This document shows, piece after piece, positions 7,601 through 15,352 of a stretch of DNA of 27,327 nt. This DNA is from Spirochaetales bacterium (lineage in GTDB: Bacteria; Spirochaetota; Spirochaetia; ARS1246). The notes under the pieces are model-generated. The model saw only the letters and a program-made list of their open reading frames with translations, did not search any database and was not told the DNA's origin. The stretch is taken from NCBI GenBank assembly GCA_002688185.1, contig NZCE01000015.1, positions 1-27,327 on the forward strand, in the 5' to 3' direction. The first letter of the stretch is position 1. Each line of letters opens with the position of its first letter. A program made the translations under genes and the position numbers.

Positions 7601-9029
7601 GGCTCTGTCGGCTCTGACCTTGGCCCGGCAATCAGATGCGCGTAACCATCTTTACAGCGCATTCGAGTACTTTGAGGCGAACGGAAACAAAGAGCAGGTC
7701 GCCGCGGTAGCAAGGTTTTTTCCAGTGGATGCTCTATCTTCGGCAGATTCCTCGTCAAAAATTGATGCCTATCTTGATCGGGCCCTAAGCCTCGTGCGGC
7801 CCGAATCACCGGAAGCCGGGAATATTCTGCTGCAAATTGGACGATGCCATCTGCAGAAGAGGAACTATGAATCGGCAGATGAGGCTCTACAGAGAGCCTT
7901 GAAAATCGCGCAGGACCAAAAAGATCGCCTTATGGAACTGCGGATAATGGTCTCCTGGACCAGACTTGAGGGAATCCAGTTTCATGAAAAGGAAATAATG
8001 GCCAAATCATCGCGGGTATTTGAACTGGCTCAAATTATTGATAATCCTTCGGCCGAGTTTTGGGCGCACTTTTGGGTTGCGAATGTATGCAGGCAACAGG
8101 GCAAAACTGCCCAAGCTGACGATTACGCCTCTGAACTATTGCAGAGGGTGGATAGATTCAAAGATCAAGCTTCTGTAATCTGGACACTATCCTTCAATCG
8201 AAATCAGAAAATTCTCATGGGAGACTGGCAAGCTGCGCGGGAATTGAGCGATCGTCTCCTCGAGATGCCCCTCGATGCCTCTAGTTTCGGGCTTCATAAA
8301 AATCTTATCATGAGAGCATACCTGGAGTACGAAACAGCTAATCTTTCGGATGGAGATGATTTCTTGAGTCAGTATGTTGAAACCGCCCGCCTTTCATCCG
8401 GGACTTCCAGCCCCAGTTCTCCGTATGACGTTTTATTGAGCCAATATACCGAAATTGCAAGTAACTCTCTCATCTACGAAAGTGTTGACGATGAGTTTTC
8501 ATATCACATTCCAATAATCGCACGAATCACTGGAGTCACCAGGTGGCTTGCAATGGCCAAATCCGCCGGACGTAAAGTACTCTCCCGGGTTGATATCAGA
8601 GACACGCTTCCCGCCCACAGCGCGCCTAGAGGTTTAGGCCTGATTGCCGTCCTGGCAGAAAACAGCGACTCTGCGGCATATTACTACGATCACCTCGTAT
8701 CGCAGTTTCCCCATTTTTCCGGCACCTCCATGGGGCATCGCCGCCTGCTCGGGCTTCTTGCTCATACCGCCGGAAAGACAAGCGAAGCGATTACGCACTT
8801 TGAGAATTCTCTGGCTTTCTGCAGAACAGCCGGTTACCGCCCGGAGCTGGCCTGGACCTGCTGTGACTATGCCGATGTTCTAAGACATAGGGATAATCAA
8901 GGAGACCGTGAGAAGGCAAAAAAACTGTTCGATGAGGGATTGGCGATTACCCGGGAGTTAGGGATGAAAACCCTCGAAGGGCGAAAAAAAGAACGCCTCG
9001 AGCAGTTGGGCGTGGAGGAACATAAATGA
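4671..9029 (+). CDS. TIR - Ser/Thr kinase - STAND ATPase - TPR multidomain protein
   Basis: 1452 residues from ATG 4671, chosen over GTG 4662 because AGGTG lies six bases before it and the TIR fold begins at once. Domains in order are as follows. TIR, ~3-130 (VFISYSVEDR, WIAPRDV). A helical linker. A Ser/Thr kinase, ~230-490, with K in VAFALIK, HRD 354-356, DFG from D374 and a SPE in place of APE; the Gly loop (GEGARKK) lacks its third Gly. A STAND/AAA_16 ATPase, ~515-780, with Walker A GEPGIGKT (K552) and Walker B VLDDLHW (D666, D667). TPR-like helices follow to the end, with no LuxR domain. Cytosolic signalling or a STAND-type immune sensor with TIR output is plausible; NADase activity is not established. 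The C-terminal TPRs are paralogous to those of the gene at 188-2701. Codon style changes near residue 970. Confidence 0.88.
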   Translation: MRGRVFISYSVEDRKTAFEVCRLLEMQGLLCWIAPRDVGAGMIYAERIVMAIKECGALVLIYSSASNRSSHVRNEVERGFSHDKPIVAFRIEDTEPVEAFEYFLGSSQWLDAWGEGIEKKIGDLAEALKGIVGAGEQRELPADSSEGKERSESQEDAKEKVDKLLQKITIAFGAGDWRIVQDLSREILELDPRNRAAERYLDLASSELQTDEEEEAPREESMPASFADNRYEVNEFLGEGARKKVYLVHDTVLDRDVAFALIKTEQLDEDAKRRVVREAQVMGKLGAHTHIVTVHDMGEHDGQQYVVMELMGGGDLADEILSAPANRIGLDRTVEIGKAICRGLAFAHSKGIVHRDLKPSNVWLSAEGVVKIGDFGLALRINRSRITKENMIVGTVTYLSPEQATGADVTVCSDLYSMGAMMYEMVTGRPPFLGDDDVAVIGQHINTTPVAPGWQNGKCPKPLEALIMRLLAKSPGERPASASDVLAALEAIDLAAAGEAGEKAEMQSLDAMAGGVFVGRKREIGRMKAALEESLSGHGRMVMLVGEPGIGKTRTAEELRTYAGLRNVQVLWGRCYEGRGAPVYWPWVQAIRTYVREREEKKLRSELGSGAGVMAELISDIRERLPDTPKPVALDDPESSRFRLFDAVTTFMKSVSKSQPIVIVLDDLHWADEPSLVLLEFVAHELSGSRILVAGTYRDVELRRTHPLQKTLGDLTRERLFEKVLLRGLTKEDVGRFIEIAAGISPPSKLVKSVFTHTEGNPLFVTEVVRLLVQGGELVAEKVSRRKSWSLEIPEGVREVIGRRLDHLSARCNEVLTTASVVGRDFTVDLLVKLVEDLTTDRLIEVLEEALSARVVEELADELGHYQFTHRLIQETLLEELTITRRVRLHGKIAEAIEELYGEEAERHAEELVVHFAEAETVLGTEKLVRYSLAAGEQALSRYAREAALGHFQRGLEAKRGLPMDAETAGLEFGAGKALSALTLARQSDARNHLYSAFEYFEANGNKEQVAAVARFFPVDALSSADSSSKIDAYLDRALSLVRPESPEAGNILLQIGRCHLQKRNYESADEALQRALKIAQDQKDRLMELRIMVSWTRLEGIQFHEKEIMAKSSRVFELAQIIDNPSAEFWAHFWVANVCRQQGKTAQADDYASELLQRVDRFKDQASVIWTLSFNRNQKILMGDWQAARELSDRLLEMPLDASSFGLHKNLIMRAYLEYETANLSDGDDFLSQYVETARLSSGTSSPSSPYDVLLSQYTEIASNSLIYESVDDEFSYHIPIIARITGVTRWLAMAKSAGRKVLSRVDIRDTLPAHSAPRGLGLIAVLAENSDSAAYYYDHLVSQFPHFSGTSMGHRRLLGLLAHTAGKTSEAITHFENSLAFCRTAGYRPELAWTCCDYADVLRHRDNQGDREKAKKLFDEGLAITRELGMKTLEGRKKERLEQLGVEEHK

Positions 9030-10093
9030 TAGACCAGGTCACTCAACGCCGTATTGCGCGCACCGGCCTCACGGCCCATAACGCGAATCGGGCATGCCAT
9101 GGATACGTTCTATATAGCTCCCATTGTAAAGAAGGAAAGGTACACCTCATCGACCTCGAGGGACATCTGGTTCATGAGTGGCAGACTCCTTACCCGGTAA
9201 AATGGGCGTACATGCTTCCGAACGGCGACCTTTTCTGCACGGCACGGCTCCCCGCCGAGGCGCGAGAGATTATATTAGGGCTTGAAACTTGTGGCGCCCT
9301 GCTTGAAGTGGATTGGGGAAGTAATGTCGTTTGGGAGCACCACGACCGCAACCAGCACCACGATGGGAGAAGAACCTCAAATGGAGGGGCGCTGTATCTC
9401 ATTCATGAGCGGATTCCCAAAGAGGTGAGCAGTCAGGTGAAGGGAGGCATTCCGGGTGCTGATGAAGAGGGCATGTGGGCCGATATGCTGGTGGAAGTCG
9501 ATTCTTCCGGGAATAGGGTGTGGGAGTGGCACGCTTTTGAACACCTCGATTTCGACAGGCACGTGCTGCCTCCCAACGTGAAGCGGAACGAGTGGAGCCA
9601 CGCTAATTCTATCATGCCGCTAAACAACAACCGGGTGCTCGTGAGCTTCAGGCATATATCCACGATCGCGATCATTTCTAAGGAAACCGGTGACATTGTC
9701 TGGTCGATTGGGCACGAGACGGTATCCGGCCAGCACGACGCCAGCATGCTCGCCAACGGGCACATTCTCGTCTTTGATAACGGCATATTTCGAAGTGACA
9801 TGCACTCTACGTTTTCGCGAGTGGTAGAGATTAATCCATCCAACAACACGGTTGTCTGGGAATACCGAGATCCGTGGCGGTTTTCTTTCTACTCGCTTTT
9901 TATAAGCGGCGCTCAGCGGCTGGCCAACGGCAACACATTGGTCACTGATGGGATCTTCGGCCGGATGTTCCAGGTGACCGTTGACGGAGAAGTCGTCTGG
10001 GAGTACATCAACCCATACTTTGGCGAGGTCGACAATGCCGTCTTTCGCGCACGTCACTACTTACCTGAGGAGATCCCCCAGCTACTGACATAA
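9026..10093 (+). CDS. arylsulfotransferase (ASST)-like beta-propeller protein
   Basis: 355 residues starting at ATG 9026, which overlaps the TGA of the TIR-kinase gene (ATGA), so the two are probably translated together. Repeated blades of the form 'G.IVWEY/EWH... HHD/SHANS...LPNGN.L' are visible: GSNVVWEHHDRNQHHD, SGNRVWEWH, ETGDIVWSIG, NNTVVWEYRDPW and DGEVVWEY. This pattern and WSHANSIMPL are typical of arylsulfotransferase-family proteins, whose characterised members move sulfate between phenols through a sulfo-histidine. There is no signal peptide, whereas classic enteric ASSTs are periplasmic, so this one is likely cytosolic. Substrate and even catalysis are uncertain; many relatives are uncharacterised. 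The coupling to a signalling giant is the main clue to its role. Confidence 0.8.
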   Translation: MIDQVTQRRIARTGLTAHNANRACHGYVLYSSHCKEGKVHLIDLEGHLVHEWQTPYPVKWAYMLPNGDLFCTARLPAEAREIILGLETCGALLEVDWGSNVVWEHHDRNQHHDGRRTSNGGALYLIHERIPKEVSSQVKGGIPGADEEGMWADMLVEVDSSGNRVWEWHAFEHLDFDRHVLPPNVKRNEWSHANSIMPLNNNRVLVSFRHISTIAIISKETGDIVWSIGHETVSGQHDASMLANGHILVFDNGIFRSDMHSTFSRVVEINPSNNTVVWEYRDPWRFSFYSLFISGAQRLANGNTLVTDGIFGRMFQVTVDGEVVWEYINPYFGEVDNAVFRARHYLPEEIPQLLT

Positions 10094-10135
10094 ACGTGAG
10101 CTATTCGCAGCAACCTTTCCCTATGGGACACCGGG

Positions 10136-10175
10136 TTGACATACATAGCACCTCTATGCATAGTATTTCTATGTA
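10136..10175 (+). promoter_or_regulatory. padR promoter with symmetric PadR-type operator
   Basis: A perfect TTGACA (10136-10141) is followed 17 bases later by CATAGT (10159-10164), a fair -10. Over it lies a 34-bp structure symmetric about 10158/10159: TACATAG 10142-10148, the 10-bp palindrome CTATGCATAG 10154-10163, and CTATGTA 10169-10175, each separated by five bases. PadR repressors bind ATGT/ACAT-type dyads and commonly autoregulate, so this is a strong operator candidate. Confidence 0.72.
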
Positions 10176-10183
10176 AGGTACAC

Positions 10184-10525
10184 ATGGTATCCAAGGAACT
10201 TGTCGCAGCATCGTCGACTCCCCTCGTGCTCTCGATTCTCAGCATAGGGGAAAGCTACGGGTACGCAATCATAAAAGCGGTTAGGGAGCTTTCTGAAGAA
10301 GAGCTCAACTGGACCGACGGCATGCTCTATCCGGTTCTGCACCGGCTCGAGCAGCAGACGTTTGTTGAGTCGTATTGGGGGGTGTCGGATTCCGGTCGGA
10401 AGAGAAAATATTATCGCATTACTGCGGCGGGCAGGGAAGAACTTAGTAATCAAATAGCCCAGTGGAGTTCGGTGCAGGCTACCATGCAAAAAATCTGGGA
10501 TCAATTGCACAAACGAGCACGATGA
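10184..10525 (+). CDS. PadR-family transcriptional repressor
   Basis: This 113-residue protein starts at ATG 10184 behind AAGGTA; an upstream in-frame start at 10136 would place the promoter and operator inside the gene. It is a typical small PadR winged helix: LVLSILSIGESYGYAII for the first helices, LNWTDGMLYPVLHRLEQQ for the recognition helix, and the wing GRKRKYYRITAAGREEL, then a dimerisation helix. Length matches PadR subfamily 2. The gene sits 41 bases upstream of a HAAS-domain membrane protein, the standard partnership in which PadR represses a small operon that includes itself. The inducer cannot be told from the sequence. Confidence 0.93.
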   Translation: MVSKELVAASSTPLVLSILSIGESYGYAIIKAVRELSEEELNWTDGMLYPVLHRLEQQTFVESYWGVSDSGRKRKYYRITAAGREELSNQIAQWSSVQATMQKIWDQLHKRAR

Positions 10526-10566
10526 AAAGCACGTCCTAAGAACGCGTCACAGGGAGGAGGCAGACT

Positions 10567-11913
10567 ATGATCGATTTGGATAGAGAGATAGGCAGATGGA
10601 CATCCTACATGCAGTCCCACGGAGATTTTACCGACGATGACTTGGAGGAACTGGAAAGCCATCTGCGCGATGAAATAACCGCCTTGGAAGATACAAGCCT
10701 GTCCACTGAAGAAGCGTTTCTTGTCGCGGTGGGAAGGACCGGCAAAGCCGATGCCGTTGCCGGAGAATATTCAAAAATACACTCGCGGTTACTTTGGAAA
10801 CAGCTCATGTTTGAGCCCGCTGATCCAAAATCGAAGTGGAAATCGAGACGCGAAATCGGCCTGGTTATCATTATGGCGCTCTTTGCCGGAGGACTTTCGA
10901 AATTGCCGGAGCTATTTGGAATCCATCTATTTGACGGTGACGAGCTATTTTACGTCAGAAACGCTTCAGTATTCATTGCCCCGACGATCGGCTGCTATTT
11001 TCTCTGGAAGCTCAATCGTTCCATGCGCGTTACCATAATCACGTTCACGATGTTTCTTATTACGGTGGCCATCGCAAATCTCTATCCGGCCTATGCTCTC
11101 CAAAACTACGATCTACTCATCGGCATACATCAGCCAATCATGCTCTGGTTTGCGGTGGGTTTACTTTTTGCGGGTCCTGACTGGGCTGATGCCGACCGAT
11201 GGATGGACTATCTAAGATTTTCCGGTGAAGCTCTAATTTATCTCTTTCTCATTCTCTGCTGCGGCGCAGTGCTGATGGGGATGACCATTATGCTCTTCTC
11301 CGCGATATCGATAAACCTTGATGAGGTCATAGAGCGGTACATTATGGTCATAGGCGGAGCTGCGGCTCCCGTCGTGGCGGTTTATCTCGCATATGCCAAA
11401 AAAAACATTATTGAAAATATGGCGCCTGTTTTAGCAAAGATCTTCAGCCCGCTTTTCCTGCTGCTGCTCTGCGCTTTTTTGGCAACTACCGCGATAACGG
11501 GAAGCTCGCTTATTGCAGACCGAGACATTCTCATCGGATTTGATCTGCTTCTCGCGTTAATCCTCGCCATGCTACTCTACATAATTTCGGCGCGGGATGA
11601 ACGGATCGAGCCTGGCATCGTCGACTATCTGCATACAGCGCTTATACTCGCAACACTCGTCGCCAACGCAATTGCGCTGCAGGCGATCCTTGGCAGAATC
11701 GACGAGTTTGGATTTACGCCGAATAGAACCGCGGCCCTCGGAGAAAACATCGTGTTGCTGGCAAATCTTGCGGGTGGCTTGGTTCTCTACGCGCGATTTC
11801 TCATACGGCGCCGGGGATTCCGCGCCCTGGTGAAATGGCAAACTCTATACCTTCCGGTCTTCATGATTTGGACCGCCGTCGTATGCTTTTTGTTCCCGGT
11901 CCTTTTCGGATGA
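10567..11913 (+). CDS. HAAS/permease-prefix domain multi-pass membrane protein
   Basis: 448 residues, starting at ATG 10567 behind GGAGGAGG. Residues 1-75 form a soluble helical domain (DLEELESHLRDEI, LSTEEAFLVAVGRTG) of the HAAS/'permease prefix' type that is regularly encoded after PadR genes. The remainder has about ten to twelve hydrophobic segments (e.g. IVIMALFAGGLS, LIYLFLILCCGAVLMG, FLLLLCAFLATTAI, ending MIWTAVVCFLFPVLF), resembling DUF4153-like proteins. The role is unknown; such pairs are thought to respond to envelope or small-molecule stress. Likely co-transcribed with padR and repressed by it. Confidence 0.75.
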   Translation: MIDLDREIGRWTSYMQSHGDFTDDDLEELESHLRDEITALEDTSLSTEEAFLVAVGRTGKADAVAGEYSKIHSRLLWKQLMFEPADPKSKWKSRREIGLVIIMALFAGGLSKLPELFGIHLFDGDELFYVRNASVFIAPTIGCYFLWKLNRSMRVTIITFTMFLITVAIANLYPAYALQNYDLLIGIHQPIMLWFAVGLLFAGPDWADADRWMDYLRFSGEALIYLFLILCCGAVLMGMTIMLFSAISINLDEVIERYIMVIGGAAAPVVAVYLAYAKKNIIENMAPVLAKIFSPLFLLLLCAFLATTAITGSSLIADRDILIGFDLLLALILAMLLYIISARDERIEPGIVDYLHTALILATLVANAIALQAILGRIDEFGFTPNRTAALGENIVLLANLAGGLVLYARFLIRRRGFRALVKWQTLYLPVFMIWTAVVCFLFPVLFG

Positions 11914-12093
11914 TCCGCGGCCGGCTTTTAGGATTTTGGCAGGAGAATTGGCATTCGCTTATTGAATTCTTGTTCGGGTAGACGAATAGTATCCCCGCAC
12001 CTATATTGGTATCTAGAATAGAGGAAACGCTATCCTCCTTGAATCCAATGATCAACGCTTGCGGCGCGGATAGTGTTCGGGGGTATCGAGATC

Positions 12094-14196
12094 ATGGCCG
12101 TCAAGATTTTTATTGCGTCAACCGAAAAGGGAAGCGGCAAAAGCCTTATTACTATCGGTTTGATGAGCGCACTGCAGGGAATCGTTCCCCGCGTCGGCTA
12201 TATGAAGCCGGTAGGACAGCGGTACCAGCCCGGGCGTGATCGGGATGAAGACGCCTATCTAGTGAAATCCATTTTCGATCTTTCTGAAGAAATCAAGCAC
12301 ATTAATCCAATGTCCCTTACAGAAGCGCAGCAAAACAAGGATATGCTCTTTGAGCATATATTTGAGAGTTTCCGCGTGGTTGCAGATGACAAAGATGCCG
12401 TATTTATTGAAGGAACAGATTACACGAGCGCAGTATCAGCTCTTGAGTTCGATATCAACGCCGATATCGCCCAGAATCTGGTGGCGCCGGTACTCCTGGT
12501 TACGCCGGGATATGAGAAAACTGTTGATGATATCGTGCACAACGCCACCGAGTATGCTGAATCATTTATAGACCACGGGTGCACGCTGTTGGGCGTCGTT
12601 GTCAATCGATTTGCATCAGAACATCCGCGAGAAGATGAAAGAAAGCTCAAAAGTGGGTTCGAACGGCAGAATATCCAGCTGTTTGGCGTGATTGAAAACA
12701 ATCCGGTCCTCTCGGGCCCGCGACTCGCGGAGGTAATGGAGAGCCTCGGCGCGGAGGTTTTGATCCGGGGCGACAATATGAACAGGGTGGTTACTGATAC
12801 AAAAATCCTTGCCATGACGCCGGAAAACGCCCTCGAATATATTAGAGACCGTGACGGCTATCTCATCATTACTCCCGGCGATCGTGTGGAACATATCTTT
12901 ACGGTTTTGAGTGCCCATAAGTCCCGCTATTTTCCCGATTATTCTGGAATCATTCTCACCGGCGGATTGCGACCCGGCAACAACGTCAGGACACTTATTG
13001 AAGGAATTGCAGATGCGGGACTTACGATTTTATCAGTACGGGACGATACATTTGTCACCGCTCTCAAGGTTAATCAGATTAAGGGGGAGCTTTCTCAGGA
13101 CGACGACGAGAAGATATCTCTGGTTCGTCAATCAGTGCAGTGGAATGTAGATATCCGACGAATCCACGATTTACTCGGCTCGGTCAAGACCGATGTCGTA
13201 ACACCTCGTATGTTTCAATATCGTATATTAGAGATGGCTAAAGAGACCAGTTCCAGAATCGTTCTTCCGGAGGGAACCGAGCCGAGAATACTCAAGGCGG
13301 CAAAGGAGATTCGGCGTCGCGAGGTGTGCGATGTGATTCTCCTTGGCGACCGGGAGTCCATCAATGATGTGGCGAGGAGAGAGGCGGTCAATATCGATGA
13401 GATTACCGTCTTTGATCATCTCAAAGACGAGCCTGATCGTCTGGAGGAATATGCCCAAACATTATATGAATTGAGAAAGCACAAAGGAGTGACTTTGGCG
13501 AGATCGAGAGACTCAGTGCTTGACCCAGTTGTCTACGCAGCGCTAATGGTGTATCGCGGGGATGCAGACGGGTACGTGTCGGGTTCGACCCATTCCACTG
13601 CCGACACTTTGAGACCCGTGCTTCAACTCATCCGGACAAAGCCTGAGGTGTCTCTCGCATCAAGTGTGTTTTTTATGTGCATGCCTGAGCAGGTGCTCGT
13701 TTACGGTGACTGTGCCCTGGTGGCCAATCCATCCGCAGAAGAACTGGCGGATATCGCTATTACGAGCTCGGAAACCGCAAGCGCTTTTGGTGTCAAGCCG
13801 GTGGTGGCGATGCTCTCGTATTCAACGGGGGAGTCAGGCAAGGGTGAGGATGTGGACAAGGTGAGAACTGCAACCCAAATAGCAAAAAGGCGTCGGCCGG
13901 ACCTCCTAATCGAAGGGCCGCTTCAATACGACGCGGCAATTTCACCTGAAGTCGCCATGGTGAAGTACAAGGACAGCGAGGTCGCGGGGAAGGCAACCGT
14001 GTATATATTCCCGGATCTTGACGCCGGCAATACTGCATATAAGGCCGTGCAACGGACGGCCAACGTTCCCGCAATCGGTCCAGTTTTGCAGGGACTAAAT
14101 AAGCCGGCGAACGACTTAAGTCGGGGAGCAACCGTCACGGACATCGTGTACACTATTGCCATTACAGCGATTCAGGCAAAAATAGGCATTTCATAG
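12094..14196 (+). CDS. pta: phosphate acetyltransferase with BioD-like and DRTGG domains
   Basis: The enzyme interconverts acetyl-CoA plus phosphate with acetyl phosphate plus CoA in the cytosol. I chose ATG 12094 (MAVKIFIAS...), which matches the family N-terminus, over GTG 12073; 700 residues is the usual length of the long Pta class. Residues 1-~200 are a BioD/CobQ-like P-loop domain (STEKGSGKS, K16). Residues ~205-330 are the DRTGG regulatory domain (ITPGDRVEHI, ILTGGLRPG). Residues ~372-700 are the catalytic PTA domain (IVLPEGTEPRILKAA, GDADGYVSGSTHSTADTLRP, and VEGPLQYDAA-like IEGPLQYDAA). No ackA is found in the window, so the acetate kinase partner must lie elsewhere. The lactonase-like gene begins 16 bases after its stop, suggesting one transcript. 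Confidence 0.95.
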   Translation: MAVKIFIASTEKGSGKSLITIGLMSALQGIVPRVGYMKPVGQRYQPGRDRDEDAYLVKSIFDLSEEIKHINPMSLTEAQQNKDMLFEHIFESFRVVADDKDAVFIEGTDYTSAVSALEFDINADIAQNLVAPVLLVTPGYEKTVDDIVHNATEYAESFIDHGCTLLGVVVNRFASEHPREDERKLKSGFERQNIQLFGVIENNPVLSGPRLAEVMESLGAEVLIRGDNMNRVVTDTKILAMTPENALEYIRDRDGYLIITPGDRVEHIFTVLSAHKSRYFPDYSGIILTGGLRPGNNVRTLIEGIADAGLTILSVRDDTFVTALKVNQIKGELSQDDDEKISLVRQSVQWNVDIRRIHDLLGSVKTDVVTPRMFQYRILEMAKETSSRIVLPEGTEPRILKAAKEIRRREVCDVILLGDRESINDVARREAVNIDEITVFDHLKDEPDRLEEYAQTLYELRKHKGVTLARSRDSVLDPVVYAALMVYRGDADGYVSGSTHSTADTLRPVLQLIRTKPEVSLASSVFFMCMPEQVLVYGDCALVANPSAEELADIAITSSETASAFGVKPVVAMLSYSTGESGKGEDVDKVRTATQIAKRRRPDLLIEGPLQYDAAISPEVAMVKYKDSEVAGKATVYIFPDLDAGNTAYKAVQRTANVPAIGPVLQGLNKPANDLSRGATVTDIVYTIAITAIQAKIGIS

Positions 14197-14212
14197 AACA
14201 CAGGAGCTGATT

Positions 14213-15253
14213 ATGGATGTTTACATCGGTACTTATACCAAAGACTCAAATAGCGAGGGTATCTATAGGGCGAGTTTTGATCCCTCAGCAGGAACCCTTG
14301 AGCTTAAAGGCCTCGCGGCAACAATCGAGAATCCTTCATTTATGGTTTTAGATTCTCAAAAGCCGGTACTTTATTCTGTGGCAGAAGAACACGAGGGCAT
14401 GGTTGTCTCTCTTAAAATTCTAGACGATGGAACACTTTCTGAATTGAGCCGAGTACCGTCGGGAGGGTCGTCGGCCTGCCACCTGGCAACTGCTTTTCTC
14501 GGCCGGCAGGTTTTAGCGGCGAATTATTTATCGGGAACTGTGTCATCTATGAAGGTGTCCGAGGACGGCATAATTGATCCTCAAGTTCATACGGTCCAAC
14601 ATAAAGGATCGAGCGTTAATCCTAATAGGCAGGAGGGCCCCCACGCCCATTCGGTCAACGTGGACCCCGAGGGCAAGCGAGTTCTCGTGGCGGACCTCGG
14701 TGTAGATCGTGTAATCACATATCTGATGGATGAAGAGACTGCCGAGCTTAGCGCTGAAAACCAACACTCAGGGGCGGTTGCACCGGGCTCCGGTCCCAGG
14801 CACATGGCGTATCACCCTAATGGCTCAATCGTTTACTGCGTAAATGAGCTTTCATCAACAGTTACCGTCTTTGCCTACCGACCGGGTTCGCGGCTTGATG
14901 CCGTGCAGACTGTGAGCGCCTTGCCCGCTGACTTTCAAGGTGAATCTCATTCGGCCGATATTCATGTACACCCCAGCGGAGGCTTTGTCTATTCGTCCAA
15001 CCGCGGGGACGACTCTATTGCGATTTTTCGCATCAGCGAGGCATCCGGAAAGCTCGGCTTTGTCGGCGTGGTTTCAACTGAAGGAAGAACACCGAGAAAT
15101 TTTGCCGTCACGCCTGATGGGCGGTATATTCTGGCGGCAAATCAGGACAGCGATAATATTGTGGTGCTTTCCCTTGACGAGAATGGCATGCCCGCTCCCA
15201 CCGGATGTGAGGTAAATGTGCCAAAGCCGGTGTGCGTGCTTCTGCGCGAGTAG
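14213..15253 (+). CDS. lactonase (6-phosphogluconolactonase YbhE/PF10282-type) beta-propeller
   Basis: 346 residues, ATG 14213 behind AGGAG. The protein is a seven-bladed propeller of the PF10282 lactonase family: YIGTYTKDSNSEGIY at the start, SGGSSACHLA, EGPHAHSVNVDPEGKRVLVADLGVDRV, GPRHMAYHPNGSIVYCVNELSSTV, FVYSSNRGDDSIAIF and GRTPRNFAVTPDGRYILAANQDSDNI are characteristic repeats. E. coli Pgl of this family hydrolyses 6-phosphogluconolactone in the oxidative pentose phosphate pathway, but many relatives act on other lactones or are untested. No zwf or gnd gene is nearby. Short spacing behind pta suggests co-transcription. Confidence 0.88.
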   Translation: MDVYIGTYTKDSNSEGIYRASFDPSAGTLELKGLAATIENPSFMVLDSQKPVLYSVAEEHEGMVVSLKILDDGTLSELSRVPSGGSSACHLATAFLGRQVLAANYLSGTVSSMKVSEDGIIDPQVHTVQHKGSSVNPNRQEGPHAHSVNVDPEGKRVLVADLGVDRVITYLMDEETAELSAENQHSGAVAPGSGPRHMAYHPNGSIVYCVNELSSTVTVFAYRPGSRLDAVQTVSALPADFQGESHSADIHVHPSGGFVYSSNRGDDSIAIFRISEASGKLGFVGVVSTEGRTPRNFAVTPDGRYILAANQDSDNIVVLSLDENGMPAPTGCEVNVPKPVCVLLRE

Positions 15254-15306
15254 AGCCCTCCATGGATTTCGGCTGCTCGACTGTTAAATCTATTTTCTGT
15301 GCTATA

Positions 15307-15348
15307 TACAGAGGTATAACAGGCTCACATTAATCATCTACAGAGGTA
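15307..15348 (+). repeat. direct repeat TACAGAGGTA, two copies
   Basis: The 10-mer TACAGAGGTA occurs at 15307-15316 and 15339-15348, 32 bases apart (about three helical turns). The downstream copy carries the ribosome-binding site (AGAGGT) of the cyclic-nucleotide-binding-domain gene at 15353. A weak -10 candidate, TATAAC (15315-15320), overlaps the first copy. It could be an operator pair, a spare Shine-Dalgarno or a chance duplication. Confidence 0.35.
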
Positions 15349-15352
15349 CAAT

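Noticed and set aside
12021..12037. Small hairpin (GAGGA with TCCTC) upstream of pta as a possible riboswitch or attenuator
   Set aside because: Only five base pairs, no T run and no known riboswitch core around it.
12006..12239. 77-codon plus-strand frame at the start of pta
   Set aside because: Out-of-frame shadow of the pta N-terminus, where the BioD-like P-loop motif is clearly in the other frame.
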